Shown: positions 49,801 through 55,572 of the stretch, piece after piece
Layout of the letters: each line of letters starts with the position of its first letter
How positions within the stretch are numbered: position 1 is the first letter of the stretch
Source of the DNA: Rhizobiaceae bacterium
Lineage (GTDB): Bacteria; Pseudomonadota; Alphaproteobacteria; Rhizobiales; Rhizobiaceae
Reading direction: 5' to 3'
Length of the DNA: 64,000 bases
NCBI GenBank assembly: GCA_014238155.1
Contig: JABABQ010000034.1
Span: forward strand, 1 to 64,000
Program-made: the position numbers and the translations under genes
The notes under the pieces: generated by a model
Databases searched by the model: none
Seen by the model: the letters and a program-made list of their open reading frames with translations, nothing else
What the model was told of the DNA's origin: nothing

Positions 49801-51121
49801 TCGGCGGTGTTCCGGCGAACGGGGCTTCATTTGCTTCTCCCGAACCAATCCCGCCAAGTGCACTGGTTGGATCAGTGTTTGCTGTGGTTGGTAAGGTGTC
49901 AGAAGCAGACTCGATTGTTTCGTCAATTGTCAGCTTCACAGGGGGTGCCGCAATCTCCAGTTCGCTGAGCCTTTCGTCCTCCTGTTCAGCGCCTTCCGGA
50001 GCTTCGACCTGCAAATTAAAAAGGTCGTTCGCTTCGAACCCTAACGAATTCGACGTACCGTCCCGTCCTGCAGTCTGGGATTGGGCAGCAAGTTCAAATG
50101 ATTCCGACCCCGCGGTCTTGTTGGCTTCCCCGTGGGTTCGCGTTGCCAGGAAGGCCTTGGTAGCGAGGGCCGATTGAGATGCGATCGAATACAAAATTGC
50201 GGCGCCGGCAGCATCATTTTGTGACGAAATCGGTGGTACTGCCCGCACCAGGGCATCATTTCTGTCTTGTGAACTGCCGTCGCGGACCGTCCACTTGAAG
50301 TGAGTCTTGATCAGTTGGCGGTCTTTTGTTCGAAGAGTCACTTCAACTGAGTGGGCCTGACTATCTCCCAAATCGCCTATTACTTTTCCTTCAATGCGCA
50401 TACTTGCAGCATTGAATGTCAGCCCCAAAGGCAGGCCGTTAACCGAGACGGAAACACCCTCGTCCAACAAAAGGTCTGCGATATATCCGCCCAGATCCAG
50501 GCTGACGTCGGCGTCGATAATATCAAACTGATCGGGAACAAACTGGGTACCCAGTTCAACAACTGGTTCAAGATTTTCCAGACGGATCTTCTTAACTTCC
50601 GTCGACCAGTGACCGTCGTTGACGACGAAACTCACCTCATCGCGACCGGAATTTTCTTTTGGATGTCGGTAAGTGAGAGTTGCATCGTCATTGATGGTGA
50701 CTTCACCAAATTTTGCCCACGCCTTGGAAATATGGAGGTGATTGCTAATCTGTTCCGTTATATGGTCACGAGCGTCAATCAGGATTGAATCTTTACCGCC
50801 CGGTTGCTCAGGAATATCGACATCGTCGACTGAGGCATCAATGCTGGCATCATTCGACATAGCATCGTCGTCATCAGACGAAACTTCGGGCGCCCGAGTG
50901 GACATTAGGCCGGCATCATCGATGGCCACCACCAGGTCGTCAAAACGGATCTCACGACAGTTTTTCAACACATCATAAGCGGAATTTGACCACAGCAGCG
51001 CCGAACTCCCGGCCGTCAGCTTCCATTCAAAATCAGTCGAAGAACCGGGTACTGAATATACGTACCCCCCGACAACTTCATGAGCGTGTTGACTAAATTT
51101 TCCTGTTTCATGTTGTTCCAA
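34805..51121 (-). CDS. giant cadherin/tandem-95/LamG/RTX repeat protein, probable type I secreted surface adhesin
   Basis: A single uninterrupted frame of 5438 residues. Approximate layout: 1-430 unique N-terminus without a signal peptide, with an Ig-like part near 190-290. 430-620 and 1050-1240 hold 95-residue VNDAP-type repeats. 620-1050 and 1240-1880 hold ten 107-residue repeats (EDGSVVIDVLANDSD, GEGTWSVNSITGEITF). 1880-2040 is a second repeat type, seen again near 3730-4230. 2040-2810 has cadherin-like domains with two LamG-like domains. 2810-2870, 3354-3730 and 5094-5230 are RTX blocks (GGXGXDX; GGSGDDIVSGGDGDDWIDGG). 2874-3354 and 4288-4688 are propeller-like repeats with VTWYD/SWRS cores. 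4688-5094 is cadherin, LamG, cadherin. 5234-5438 is a tail with calcium-loop motifs (FDLSGDGRINVSGE, EFDGNSDGVISGEE). The start is TTG 51121; the frame is closed by TGA 18 nt upstream. No secretion genes are near. Adhesion is inferred. Confidence 0.85.
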   Translation of the reverse strand: MEQHETGKFSQHAHEVVGGYVYSVPGSSTDFEWKLTAGSSALLWSNSAYDVLKNCREIRFDDLVVAIDDAGLMSTRAPEVSSDDDDAMSNDASIDASVDDVDIPEQPGGKDSILIDARDHITEQISNHLHISKAWAKFGEVTINDDATLTYRHPKENSGRDEVSFVVNDGHWSTEVKKIRLENLEPVVELGTQFVPDQFDIIDADVSLDLGGYIADLLLDEGVSVSVNGLPLGLTFNAASMRIEGKVIGDLGDSQAHSVEVTLRTKDRQLIKTHFKWTVRDGSSQDRNDALVRAVPPISSQNDAAGAAILYSIASQSALATKAFLATRTHGEANKTAGSESFELAAQSQTAGRDGTSNSLGFEANDLFNLQVEAPEGAEQEDERLSELEIAAPPVKLTIDETIESASDTLPTTANTDPTSALGGIGSGEANEAPFAGTPPTIVLPEDHTNTNIDVLAAAFDTEGDNLSVTGAAAEHGNVFINGDNTLSYTPDLNYNGPDTIAYTIVDAAGNSATGSLGMTIVPVNDAPQAGSMTMQTTSEDSPVTTGVVSAASDVDGDVLVVSSVSASNGVVTINADQTITYNPNADFNGSDTVTYAISDGNGGVDFGNYTVTIAAVNDAPRPVADSATVVEDGSISIDILANDSDIDGLINPGSVQIVGTGAPGDPLMVPGEGNWSVNLATGWITFTPQADYDGPVTPISYIVQDDAGETSNPFSVSISISPVNDAPVADANSAFVIEDSSVTLNVVSNDTDLDGLIDPTTVQIVGTIAAGDPLTVPGEGVWSVNAVTGEITFVPETDYTGPVADITYTVQDDSGLASNAATMSVSISAVNDAPVANDNSVGVNEDGVVVIDVLANDSDLDGTLDPATVQISGTASAGDPLTVSGEGVWSVNSITGEITFIPETDYAGPVTDITYSVRDDGGLTSNTATVSVSIVPVNDAPVAVADSTNVLEDGIVSIDVLANDSDLDGTLDPATVQISGTALAGDPLSVAGEGVWSVNTITGEISFAPEADFIGPVSDITYTVHDNEGLISNPISVSVSITSVNDNPNTGTVPDSGTNEDLAVNNIDVLSFAADVDGDTVSVTGASAVNGVVTINPDGSLNYTPNPNYNGIDTITYQLSDGNGGTNSGSLDVIVAPVNDDPDAGSPPLGSTDEDTASISLGVLSHASDIDGDVLTVTGPAALNGTVSVNPDGTLNYTPDLNFNGVDTITYTIDDGNGGATSGTKLIFVAAINDAPVANNDANTVTEDGSVTINVLGNDNDVDDSLNPATVQIAGTASAGDPMVVPGEGTWSVNVITGEISFTPEAEYTGIVTDITYTVMDSSGALSNPAIVSVSITSVNDPPVAADDSDNVTEDGSVVIDVLANDSDLDSLIDPTTVQITGTALAGDPLVVAGEGTWSVNSITGEITFTPEADFAGPVSDINYTVRDTGGLISNQATVSVSITPVNDAPNAISDSDSVTEDSIIAIDTLANDVDIDGSLDPATVQITGTASAGDPLVVPGEGTWSVNLITGEISFTPESDYDGPVSDITYTVMDDSGAVSNPATVAVSIAPVNDAPVAADDSDNVTEDGSVAIDVLANDSDIDNLVDPTTVQIIGTAFAGDPLVVAGEGTWSVNSITGEITFTPESDFTGPVSDITYTLRDTAGLISNPATVSVSITAVNDAPNAVADSASVAEDSIIAIDILVNDVDIDGSLDPATVQITGTASAGDSLVVPGEGTWSVNLVTGEISFAPEADYDGPVSDITYTVMDDSGAVSNPAAVSVSITSVNDAPVTTDDADVVLEDGSVVIDVLSNDSDIDGSLDPATVQITGTALAGDPLIVVGEGTWSVNSVTGEITFTPEPDYIGAVTDITYTVRDDLGATSNASNISVTITDTNDAPDLDLDSGVVGIGSSSTFIEDAGSVAVASANVLVLDPENSLSRIIITLDALPDGAAEMLTVNAPTFALNADSSGSTTLGSGLQIAYTYTAATRELIITHIGGAGTPLTSADVQEAIEALAYENLSDAPTTADRRFTILLEDSGGLTSPPTVAVVTVQAMNDAPTDMTFTAGGVDENSTPGSVATSMATIDPDTGDSFTYALTSDASGFFEIIGNQIVVKSGANIDFETATSHDVTVEVTDSGGLTYSENFTIVVNNLNEAPSDIQFTANRGTAINTDGGNAAYYQAADGSALMGGLDAFTIETQFAIDDTTGLTTVELFSYHSGGPSDDIQLAILNPNSASPVVVFEINENQISTPWNAAELLDGAQHTVSFAWSNSAGDWSFFMDGVEVISGTGHEVGTTLNPGGVLIFGKDQDTLGGGLVPAEGFSGTIYDIRLFNDVRTPTEILSGVNATLPPSSPNMIANWQFGADETDDIVDVVSGNNLILNQAAGAGFIPSVPVSMVGLSEASADGTVVATLTASDVDVGDSHTFSITSDPSGFFEIVGNELRVASGAALDYDTQQLHAITVEAQDSGGLTTSQIVNIDVLNEVDNLAPTDIHAIGTNGTSINHDGGNAAYYSPDDSSALFGGMTTLTVEAQFAVQDYSGLTDLPMLNYLVGTSDQFDFRIVDPNGSPQIRARIDGQNAFPSWDASPLLDGNVHTISFAWTSFGGVWEMYIDGVRLDNGTGLANGSSLNIGGNLVIGIDQDTAGGSFETDQVFTGTYYDIRIFDDLRTATEIALNAGESVAPTEDGLVANWQFGEGGGSQIIDVAGGNNLNLGQATGGGFTTSTPESTLGIFQNAPDGSFVAALSAVDPNFNESFTYAITSDPSGNFEINGDQLVVASGATMDFATDPFHTIIIEVTDEGGLTYSENVTIAVLNDSGFIGGTSTQIVGTPNPDTLVGTVEGEFIFGLGDDDIIYGNGGNDAIHGQDGSDTIEGGAGDDVIFADRESQATDLVDPVQHIINTDLTGNQSGPTVVTLADGRTLVTWYDQAQENNDHQARVQGQFVNADGTLDGSQFEFSNIEVEGRDLHDMPVLNSTLLATGDVLVTWVTESQHDQDGDSEAIFGVVVDTTGGGPGLPFLINQTSAGPQSGTSVTAMDDGRAMVVWFDEGRDGGTNAQVHGRIVNPDGTVTTPEFDIGSFGVTGIDFIDMPPLTSVVLTTGSVYVSWASFGDDNVDGSGSAVIGVLVNPATGIAGEETIINDYSTGHQSPPVAVALDDGGVFLVYYSDSWNDNDADMTLKGRFVDAGGDLDGPEIDIGSAHIEGSASYDMPPLTAVKNANGDILVSWLEDNSLGSDIVANLIDVSTHIVGADLQISDPTGSKLSAPVLVALGDGRILATWYKRGDFDDVSGMVVQAQLLNSDGSKSGPQLDIGSYPVEGDNAIDMPPLTATLMIDGNVMISWETDDWADVTGGGNGSEVVSVIVKTKSTAGADIVSGGSGDDIVSGGDGDDWIDGGSGADSLDGGDGVDVVSFISATSGVAALFEDSDAGGIAGAFASSTAGGKTGDAAGDTYSSFERVEGSDFDDAFYGTATGMSASLGYGDDDFDNDASSTGIDTVLGGFGSDTIRTGGGDDYLSGGAGNDSLFGEDGDDTLEGGAGADLINGGSGFDTASYANATSGVDLLLTTADAFGIDGAYASGGPGGQTGEAASDTYVSVERVVGSDHDDRIFGLNAGTTVELGAGDDVFDNDSTQVAVDDISGGDGNDTIRTGDGDDIITGEQGNDNLRGEAGDDTIYGGDDSDLIAGGMGDDTADGGADTDTYYANGFRADFTLINNLDGTYTLRDDRPGSPEGTDLLTNIELIEYWDQIVGVNNPLSLDLDDSAVGSGYTTSFSEGGAAVSVTDIDVASSDPESSVSFISIVIANMHDGSDDVLTVNGDSINLDTDASGSTLLGSGLTISYSYSAITKELLINHLSGPATPITNAQVEEALESLTYQNLSESPTEIDREFVVLLQDMDGNQSPAAISTIAIISVNDAPVAVGESGMVNENASVAIDVLANDSDIDGSLVPATVQITGTADPGDSLVVAGEGIWSVNTATGEITFTPEAAYSGPVTDISYTVQDDEGGVSNPATISMSIVAANVAPSLDLDSTTGGSNYTTIFNEGMASIKITGLNTAPIDVEDSLASVTVTLDAVLDGSSEILTVNSPTFSLASDNAGMTTLGSGLQAAYVYTAATRELVLTNFTGPGDPLTVADAEEILESLSYRNASEDPTVGIRTFTVVLEDDQGLTSTPVYASITVNPVNDAPVAGDEILNVNEDLTGGRNVLADDYDVDGTLDPATIQIGGTASAGDSLVVAGEGTWYVNTVTGVIRFTPEPDYNGPVTDITYTVQDDQGATSNAATFAYNIIPVNDAPTDIDATSTSSISSSDMVTTTTVNSQRLGTSDAMQDGGYVTTWYSMDQDGNGHWDIYAQMYSSTGQKIGTEFRVNTDDDHHQYWADVAGLTGGGFVISWLDFAEGGVPGEYGVHFQVYDAVGNTVGGEVNANTTTLGQQFPSDIVGTDDGGFVLTWRSENVDGDGYAVITRKFDASGAPLSAEIQANTTTLGDQSSGALAALPGGGYLVAWHSDNVDAAGTAVVFQRFDAAGSKIGGEIQANTTILGDQAAADITMLSDGGFIVAWTSNDHLAGAGSGVYYQRYDVAGSPVGGEMAIDEEAGAIVLSDIEVEGLPGGGWIASWRSNADGDFDVFMERYAADGTLLEDNVVVTNAADEQRYPRLTVLNNGDVVFNWTDINGADGDLNGVYQRIYANPESSPRISEDASSGTVVAVLATSDVDIGDTFSYALTSDPSGFFEIVGDEIRVKAGAILDFETAKTHAVTIETTDSGGLTTSKSFNIDVTDANENPPTDILASGNNGTSINTDGGNGAYYLASNPDAIVGGLTSATVEVQFSLDVPLVDGEALAFFSYNVSGDDRFEASLAYDTGKSATPFIYLEIGTSNVDLTSWDASALMDGGQHTFTMIWDNTIGRFALYQDGVLAIQGSGVATGQTIATGGSLLFGQEQDSENGGFDTSQVFSGTYHDIRIFDDERTAGEIAASVNTTLPASEPNMVANWQFAEGESATIIDVVSGNNLSLNQSSEPGFTSSTPAEVISVMENGAVGTLLATLTSIDPDPGDTFTYTLTSDPSGFFEIVGDELRVTTGATLDYETSTSHFVTIEAQDSGGLVYSKIFTIQVTNANTVTGTGGDDNLNGTDSNDEIFGLGGYDIIYAGSGDDYVEGGGGPDDLFGEDGDDVLLGGGGVDYLLGGAGDDMLDGGDLGIDVAFYSGNRADYTVHDNQDGTYVVTDTRGGSPDGTDTIQNIEDLDFADQAIDVESAVTAVSPIAFDLSGDGRINVSGETTAKDKSGISEIGKTVYFDMDGDDSPETIEWLDGSGDALLVNNVDGNAATDMDGTRLFGDQGGTYDHGYEQLAEFDGNSDGVISGEEGTGLNLWVDDGNARVDEGELFSLEEMGISEISVELEQGATDQEGRDLFRSTATRTDGSIIVTEDVWFAEVDPNDDDRILHADLSGPQPYNEPLV
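35425..35840 (-). repeat. RTX (calcium-binding) nonapeptide repeats, C-terminal block
   Basis: Glycine/aspartate nonapeptides (GTGGDDNLNGTDSNDEIFG, GDDYVEGGGG, GEDGDDVLLGGGG) followed by the usual RTX C-terminal GNRADYTVHDNQDGTYVVTD strand. Such blocks fold with calcium outside the cell and mark type I secretion substrates. Confidence 0.8.
39930..41065 (-). repeat. RTX repeats, central block with two copies of a longer unit
   Basis: Two similar units of about 100-110 residues (SYANATSGVDLLLTTADAFG; ISATSGVAALFEDSDAGG), each followed by GGXGXDX nonapeptides and an ERVxGSDxDD motif. They suggest an internal duplication of the RTX unit. The block closes with the RADFTLINNLDGTYTLRDD strand. Confidence 0.75.
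45490..49250 (-). repeat. tandem repeats of about 321 bp encoding 107-residue modules
   Basis: Ten modules occur in two runs (about 49250-47980 and 47410-45490) separated by two 95-residue modules. Two more lie near 39400 and 38600. Modules at about 47090-45810 alternate in two types (ADDSDNVTEDG and DSxSVxEDSIIAID) in the order A-B-A-B, showing duplication of a 642-bp dimer. Confidence 0.8.
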
Positions 51122-51603
51122 CGAAACATCACTCTTTGCTCAAACCATACATTTGCCGCATCGGGGAAAGATGAATATCCAATGCGGTCAATTGATGCAT
51201 TCCAATTCCGGCCGCAGATATTCCAACCCTCATGCCCAACAGTTTACGCAAGGTGAGCTATTTATAATGATCGATGGTTAATGAAGCGTATAAGTCATAT
51301 GATGGTTATTCAGAACTCGGCTGACTGATATTCGATGCTCGCCCGACATCGCTGCATGGGCAAAGTTTTATTCAGTGTTGCCAGTTCAGGTGACGTTTTT
51401 CATACAATCGACAATGATGTCCAATCTTTTCAGATTTGGTCACACATCTTCTTTTGCGACCTATATATTTCAATGGGCTACAACTCGTCTTGGTCACACC
51501 TTTCTGACAACCGTCCACATACTTTGCATCGGTTGAATTTCATCTTTGCAGCACGAAGCAGATCCAAAAAAAATCGGTCCCTACAGAGGCAAGGAGCTTT
51601 CTC
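51122..51603. other. gap between the giant gene and the HTH remnant
   Basis: About 480 nt, AT-rich near 51250-51310, where the minus-strand promoter of the giant gene may lie. An open frame at 51335-51616 on the plus strand shows no family similarity that I can see and no good ribosome binding site. I make no gene call. Confidence 0.4.
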
Positions 51604-51755
51604 ATGGAGAAGGTGAAGCAGGAACAACTGGCGGAACGGTGGCAGATTAGCGAAAAAACCTGAACGCAAAAGCTAGATCAGAAGAGATTCGGTCGCTTGC
51701 GGGCTTTTAGTTTCGTGAGGCCGATTTACAGGCGCGTTGCGACGCATATGCCTAG
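51604..51755 (+). pseudogene. frameshifted excisionase/AlpA-like HTH gene remnant
   Basis: AAGGAG stands 8 nt before ATG 51604. The frame reads EQLAERWQISEKT and then TGA. Moving back one base at 51660 continues with LNAKARSEEIRSLAGF, a stop, then FREADLQARCDAYA, which fits the wing of a small MerR-like/excisionase HTH. One lost base plus one stop therefore kills the gene. It lies 68 nt from tRNA-Thr, where an integrative element's excisionase would be expected. Confidence 0.4.
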
Positions 51756-51822
51756 ATGTTGCAGAACCACTCAATCAAATTCTTGCTTGGGAAATTGTAT
51801 CGTTTATTTTCAATAAACTAAA

Positions 51823-51898
51823 TGGTGCCCCCACACGGACTCGAACCGCGGACCTACTGATTACAAATCAGTTGCTCTACCAGCTGAGCTATAAGGGC
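51823..51898 (-). tRNA. tRNA-Thr (anticodon UGU)
   Basis: 76 nt, starting GCCCTTATAGCTCAG and ending GGGGGCACCA with an encoded CCA. Anticodon stem CTGAT/ATCAG with loop TTTGTAA gives anticodon TGT. D-stem AGCTCAGCTGGTAGAGC and T-loop GGTTCGAACC are standard. Three acceptor pairs include G-U. It is the probable integration site of the island to its left. Confidence 0.95.
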
Positions 51899-52448
51899 AT
51901 TGGCGTGTTGTTTAAGGGAAAAGCATAAAATTTACAACCTATAAATCGAATGTTTTCCCCAATGAATTCAATGCATTATCTGTGGCCACGAAAATTTCTA
52001 CTAATCTTCAGGTCAAATGAATCTAAACTCCGTAATTGCGTGCCAATTTCCAATCCCCAACAATCTGACGCTCTTCCACAGTGGACACGTAAAATATTTC
52101 TCTTTGTCGCCGAAAGCAGAAATATTCTGGTGTCAACGACATCCCTTTGTTTTGGCATCGAGAACAGAAATGACGGAGGCAATAACGATGCACCAATTCG
52201 AAATATTCATACGCGCAAATAGAAATTGTTCAGGGCCAACTTGCGTCCACCGTAGACTATCACAACCGCATGAACGCATTCAGCCGGACTGGATTGTGAA
52301 ATCGGATTTGGAATGGTTTCTTTTTGATCCACAAGGGCTTAATGATGCTGAATAAATCCCTCGCCTCCCGCGATCTTTCGTAACAACCCAGATCACTTAT
52401 TTGCCCTGAACAACTCAATATCGGGACATCAGACAAACAGGACCTTCC
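51899..52448. other. gap upstream of pntA
   Basis: 550 nt with no gene I can support. An open frame at 52017-52355 (plus) has no ribosome binding site and no recognised family. The pntAB promoter must lie here; the leader ends with AGGA 7 nt before the pntA ATG. Confidence 0.4.
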
Positions 52449-54011
52449 ATGACAATTATTGGTACGCCAAAGGAATCCGCATCTGGCGAGAACAGAGTCG
52501 CCATGACTCCGCAAAGCGCCGGTGACCTGCAAAAACTGGGCTTTGAGTGCATCATCCAGTCGGGTGCAGGAAAGGCAGCACGGTTTTCTGATGCTGATTT
52601 TAAGGCTGCAGGAGTAAGTGTGGTTAAATCCGCGGCCGACTTGTGGAAGAAAGCTGATGTAGTTGCCAAGGTCCGGCCTCCCTCCTCCGCAGAAACCAAA
52701 AAAATGCGCAAGGGCCAGACGATCGTATCCTTCATCTATCCCGGAGAGAACAAAACCCTTCTGGTCGCGGCAGTTGAATCCGGCAGCACGGTTATTGCCA
52801 TGGACATGGTGCCGCGTATTTCCCGGGCACAGAAAATGGACGCCCTGTCGTCGACCGCCAATATCGCCGGATACCGCGCCGTCATCGAAGCCGGTAATTC
52901 CTTTGGGCGGTTCTTTACCGGACAGATAACCGCCGCCGGCAAAGTACCGCCTGCAAAAGTGCTGGTCATCGGCGCTGGAGTGGCCGGACTGGCCGCAATT
53001 GGTGCGGCTCAGTCTCTTGGCGCAATCGTAAGGGCCTTTGATGTGCGTCCCGAAGTAGCTGAACAGATTGAGTCCATGGGTGCTGAATTTCTGTTTCTGG
53101 ACTTTGATGAATCCGGATCCGGAGACGGCGGCTATGCCGCCCCCTCCTCTCCTGAATTTCGTGAAAAGCAGTTGGAATTATTTCGTCAACAAGCTCCAGA
53201 CGTTGATATCGTAATCACCACGGCATTGATCCCCGGGCGCGACGCACCAAAATTGTGGCTCAAGGACATGATCAAGGCGATGAAGCCGGGTTCGGTGATC
53301 GTTGATCTGGCAGCAGAACGGGGTGGCAATTGTGATCTGACCAAGAAAGATGAAAAGATCGAAACGCCCAATGGTGTAACGATCATTGGCTATACCGATC
53401 TGGCGAGTCGCATGGCGACGCAGGCGTCGACACTTTATGCCACCAATATCCGCCATATGATGAGTGATCTGACGCCGGAAAAAGACGGCGTCATTGTTCA
53501 TGATATGGAAGATGATGTGATCCGCGGAGCAACTGTGGCTCATCAGAAAGAAATTACATTTCCGCCGCCGCCACCAAAAATTCAGGCGATTGCCAAACAA
53601 GCGCCCAAACCGCCAGAACCGACCAAGGAAGAGCTTGCCGTCCAGGAGGCCGCCGACATGCGCCGCGCCGGCATTCGCGAGATTTCCATGTTGGCGGCAG
53701 GCGGCTTGTTGATGATGCTGATCGGCCTGTATGCACCGGCGAGTTTCATGCAACATATGATCGTGTTCGCACTGGCATGCTTTGTGGGGTTCCAGGTCAT
53801 CTGGAACGTCAGCCACGCCCTGCACACACCGCTGATGGCGATCACCAATGCCATATCGGGCATTATTATTGTCGGAGCGCTATTGCAAATTGGCTCGGGC
53901 AGCTGGCTGGTCATGATCCTGGCTGCAATTTCGGTATTTATTGCCACGATCAACATTGTTGGCGGATTTATGGTGACGCGCCGGATGCTCGCCATGTTCC
54001 AGAAGAGCTAG
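52449..54011 (+). CDS. pntA: NAD(P) transhydrogenase subunit alpha
   Basis: A 520-residue protein with the full E. coli-like layout: the NAD-binding domain I ([53 protein letters not shown]), a proline-rich linker near 370-400 ([20 protein letters not shown]) and four C-terminal membrane segments. With PntB it uses the proton gradient to drive hydride transfer from NADH to NADP. The ATG has AGGA 7 nt upstream. The pntB start is 10 nt after its stop. Confidence 0.93.
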   Translation: MTIIGTPKESASGENRVAMTPQSAGDLQKLGFECIIQSGAGKAARFSDADFKAAGVSVVKSAADLWKKADVVAKVRPPSSAETKKMRKGQTIVSFIYPGENKTLLVAAVESGSTVIAMDMVPRISRAQKMDALSSTANIAGYRAVIEAGNSFGRFFTGQITAAGKVPPAKVLVIGAGVAGLAAIGAAQSLGAIVRAFDVRPEVAEQIESMGAEFLFLDFDESGSGDGGYAAPSSPEFREKQLELFRQQAPDVDIVITTALIPGRDAPKLWLKDMIKAMKPGSVIVDLAAERGGNCDLTKKDEKIETPNGVTIIGYTDLASRMATQASTLYATNIRHMMSDLTPEKDGVIVHDMEDDVIRGATVAHQKEITFPPPPPKIQAIAKQAPKPPEPTKEELAVQEAADMRRAGIREISMLAAGGLLMMLIGLYAPASFMQHMIVFALACFVGFQVIWNVSHALHTPLMAITNAISGIIIVGALLQIGSGSWLVMILAAISVFIATINIVGGFMVTRRMLAMFQKS

Positions 54012-54021
54012 AGGCAGACAA

Positions 54022-55395
54022 ATGGAAAACGGATTTATTACTGCAGTTTATGTAACTGCGAGCATCCTGTTCATTCTCGCCCTTGGTGGGATGAGCAATC
54101 AGGAAAGTGCCAAACGCTCCATTTGGTATGGTATTGTCGGCATGGGACTGGCCTTTTTGGCTACACTGTTCGATTCACTCGTCGGCAATTACTGGCTGAT
54201 TGTATTGATGGTTGGCGGTGGTGCCATTGTCGGGTCTATCGTGGCGCGGCGGGTTGAAATGACCGGAATGCCACAACTTGTGGCGGCTCTGCACTCATTC
54301 GTTGGTCTTGCAGCTGTGTTTATTGGCCTCAATTCCGCATATGCGCCACCGGCTGGCATGGTGGGTGCTGAATTGGTCATCCATGAATGGGAAATCATTA
54401 TCGGCGTCTTTATTGGCGCTATTACTTTTACCGGATCAATAATTGCCTATGGCAAGCTTGCCGGTTCAATTGATGGCAAACCGCTAACCCTGCCCGGCCG
54501 TCATGCCCTGAACGCCGCGGGCATTTTGCTTTGCCTGCTCCTCGGCTTCATGTTCAGCGCCCATTACGGTATCTGGACGCTGATCATCATCATGATCATC
54601 GCATTTGCGGTCGGCGCTCATCTGGTCATGGCAATTGGTGGTGCCGATATGCCGGTCGTTGTATCAATGCTCAATTCCTATTCCGGTTGGGCAGCTGCGG
54701 CGACTGGATTCCTGTTGGGCAATGATCTGCTGATCGTGACTGGTGCGCTTGTCGGTTCTTCGGGTGCCATCTTGTCCTACATCATGTGCCGGGCGATGAA
54801 CCGCAATTTTGTCTCCGTTATTCTCGGCGGATTTGGTGGAACCACTGGCCCGGCGATGGAGATTGATGGTGAAATGGTTGCCACAAACGCCGATGCAGTC
54901 GTTGCCGCACTGGAGGATGCTGACAGTGTGGTTATCGTGCCTGGTTACGGCATGGCAGTTGCGCAGGCTCAGGGATCGATTTCTGAACTGACTCGCCGGT
55001 TGCGCGATCAGGGCAAGAATGTCCGATTTGCGATTCATCCGGTGGCAGGACGCCTGCCTGGCCACATGAACGTATTGCTGGCTGAAGCAAAAGTGCCTTA
55101 CGATATCGTTCTTGAAATGGACGAAATCAACGATGATTTGCCCGGTACCGACGTGGTTATGGTGGTTGGTTCCAACGATATCGTCAATCCATCTGCGCAG
55201 GACGACCCCAATTCCCCGATCGCAGGCATGCCGGTTTTGGAAGTCTGGAAGGCCAAGCAGGTATTTGTCTCAAAAAGGGGAGCAGGAACTGGCTATTCCG
55301 GGGTTGAAAACCCGCTTTTCTTCAAGGAAAACACACGCATGTTCTATGGCGACGCCAAAGCATCTCTGGATGCGCTGCTGCAGAAAATGGGATAG
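54022..55395 (+). CDS. pntB: NAD(P) transhydrogenase subunit beta
   Basis: A 457-residue protein with about eight to nine membrane segments, then the NADP-binding domain III from about 285 ([69 protein letters not shown]). Forms the proton channel with PntA. A hairpin lies 15 nt after the stop, and the NAD kinase gene follows 177 nt later. Confidence 0.94.
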   Translation: MENGFITAVYVTASILFILALGGMSNQESAKRSIWYGIVGMGLAFLATLFDSLVGNYWLIVLMVGGGAIVGSIVARRVEMTGMPQLVAALHSFVGLAAVFIGLNSAYAPPAGMVGAELVIHEWEIIIGVFIGAITFTGSIIAYGKLAGSIDGKPLTLPGRHALNAAGILLCLLLGFMFSAHYGIWTLIIIMIIAFAVGAHLVMAIGGADMPVVVSMLNSYSGWAAAATGFLLGNDLLIVTGALVGSSGAILSYIMCRAMNRNFVSVILGGFGGTTGPAMEIDGEMVATNADAVVAALEDADSVVIVPGYGMAVAQAQGSISELTRRLRDQGKNVRFAIHPVAGRLPGHMNVLLAEAKVPYDIVLEMDEINDDLPGTDVVMVVGSNDIVNPSAQDDPNSPIAGMPVLEVWKAKQVFVSKRGAGTGYSGVENPLFFKENTRMFYGDAKASLDALLQKMG

Positions 55396-55409
55396 GAACT
55401 TGATGCTGG

Positions 55410-55449
55410 AAGCACCTGTTTTGGGAGAGGAGTCTCAGAACAGGTGCTT
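55410..55449 (+). other. long hairpin after pntB without a U-run
   Basis: An 11-bp perfect stem (55410-55420, 55439-55449) with an 18-nt loop that itself contains a GAGA/TCTC pair. GGCCC follows instead of Us, so it is a poor intrinsic terminator. It may protect the pntAB mRNA end or be an attenuated terminator before nadK. Confidence 0.5.
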
Positions 55450-55572
55450 GGCCCAACGATGGTGCCCCACCACCGTATTTGGACACTCCAGCCACTTATT
55501 GTTAGCAATGGACAACGCAGTTTGGATTGATCAAGATCAAGCTTCTCTCAATATTTAGGTGAATTCCGGGCC

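Larger units (their letters stand above)
34062..51898. mobile_element. decayed genomic island at tRNA-Thr carrying the giant repeat-protein gene
   Basis: The boundaries are the intact tRNA-Thr at the right and its degenerate half-copy at the left. Inside are a broken integrase N-terminus, the 16.3-kb gene and a frameshifted HTH gene near the tRNA. No functional integrase or transposase is left, so the element is immobile. The interpretation is inference from gene content and the tRNA half-copy. Confidence 0.45.

Noticed and set aside
50150-50240. AAG sequence in the N-terminal part of the giant protein as a LapG-type cleavage site
   Set aside because: The short motif occurs by chance easily, the flanks do not match, and no lapD/lapG genes are in the window.
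52017-52355. Possible 112-residue gene before pntA
   Set aside because: No ribosome binding site and no family; it does not look like the small gene sometimes found before pntA.
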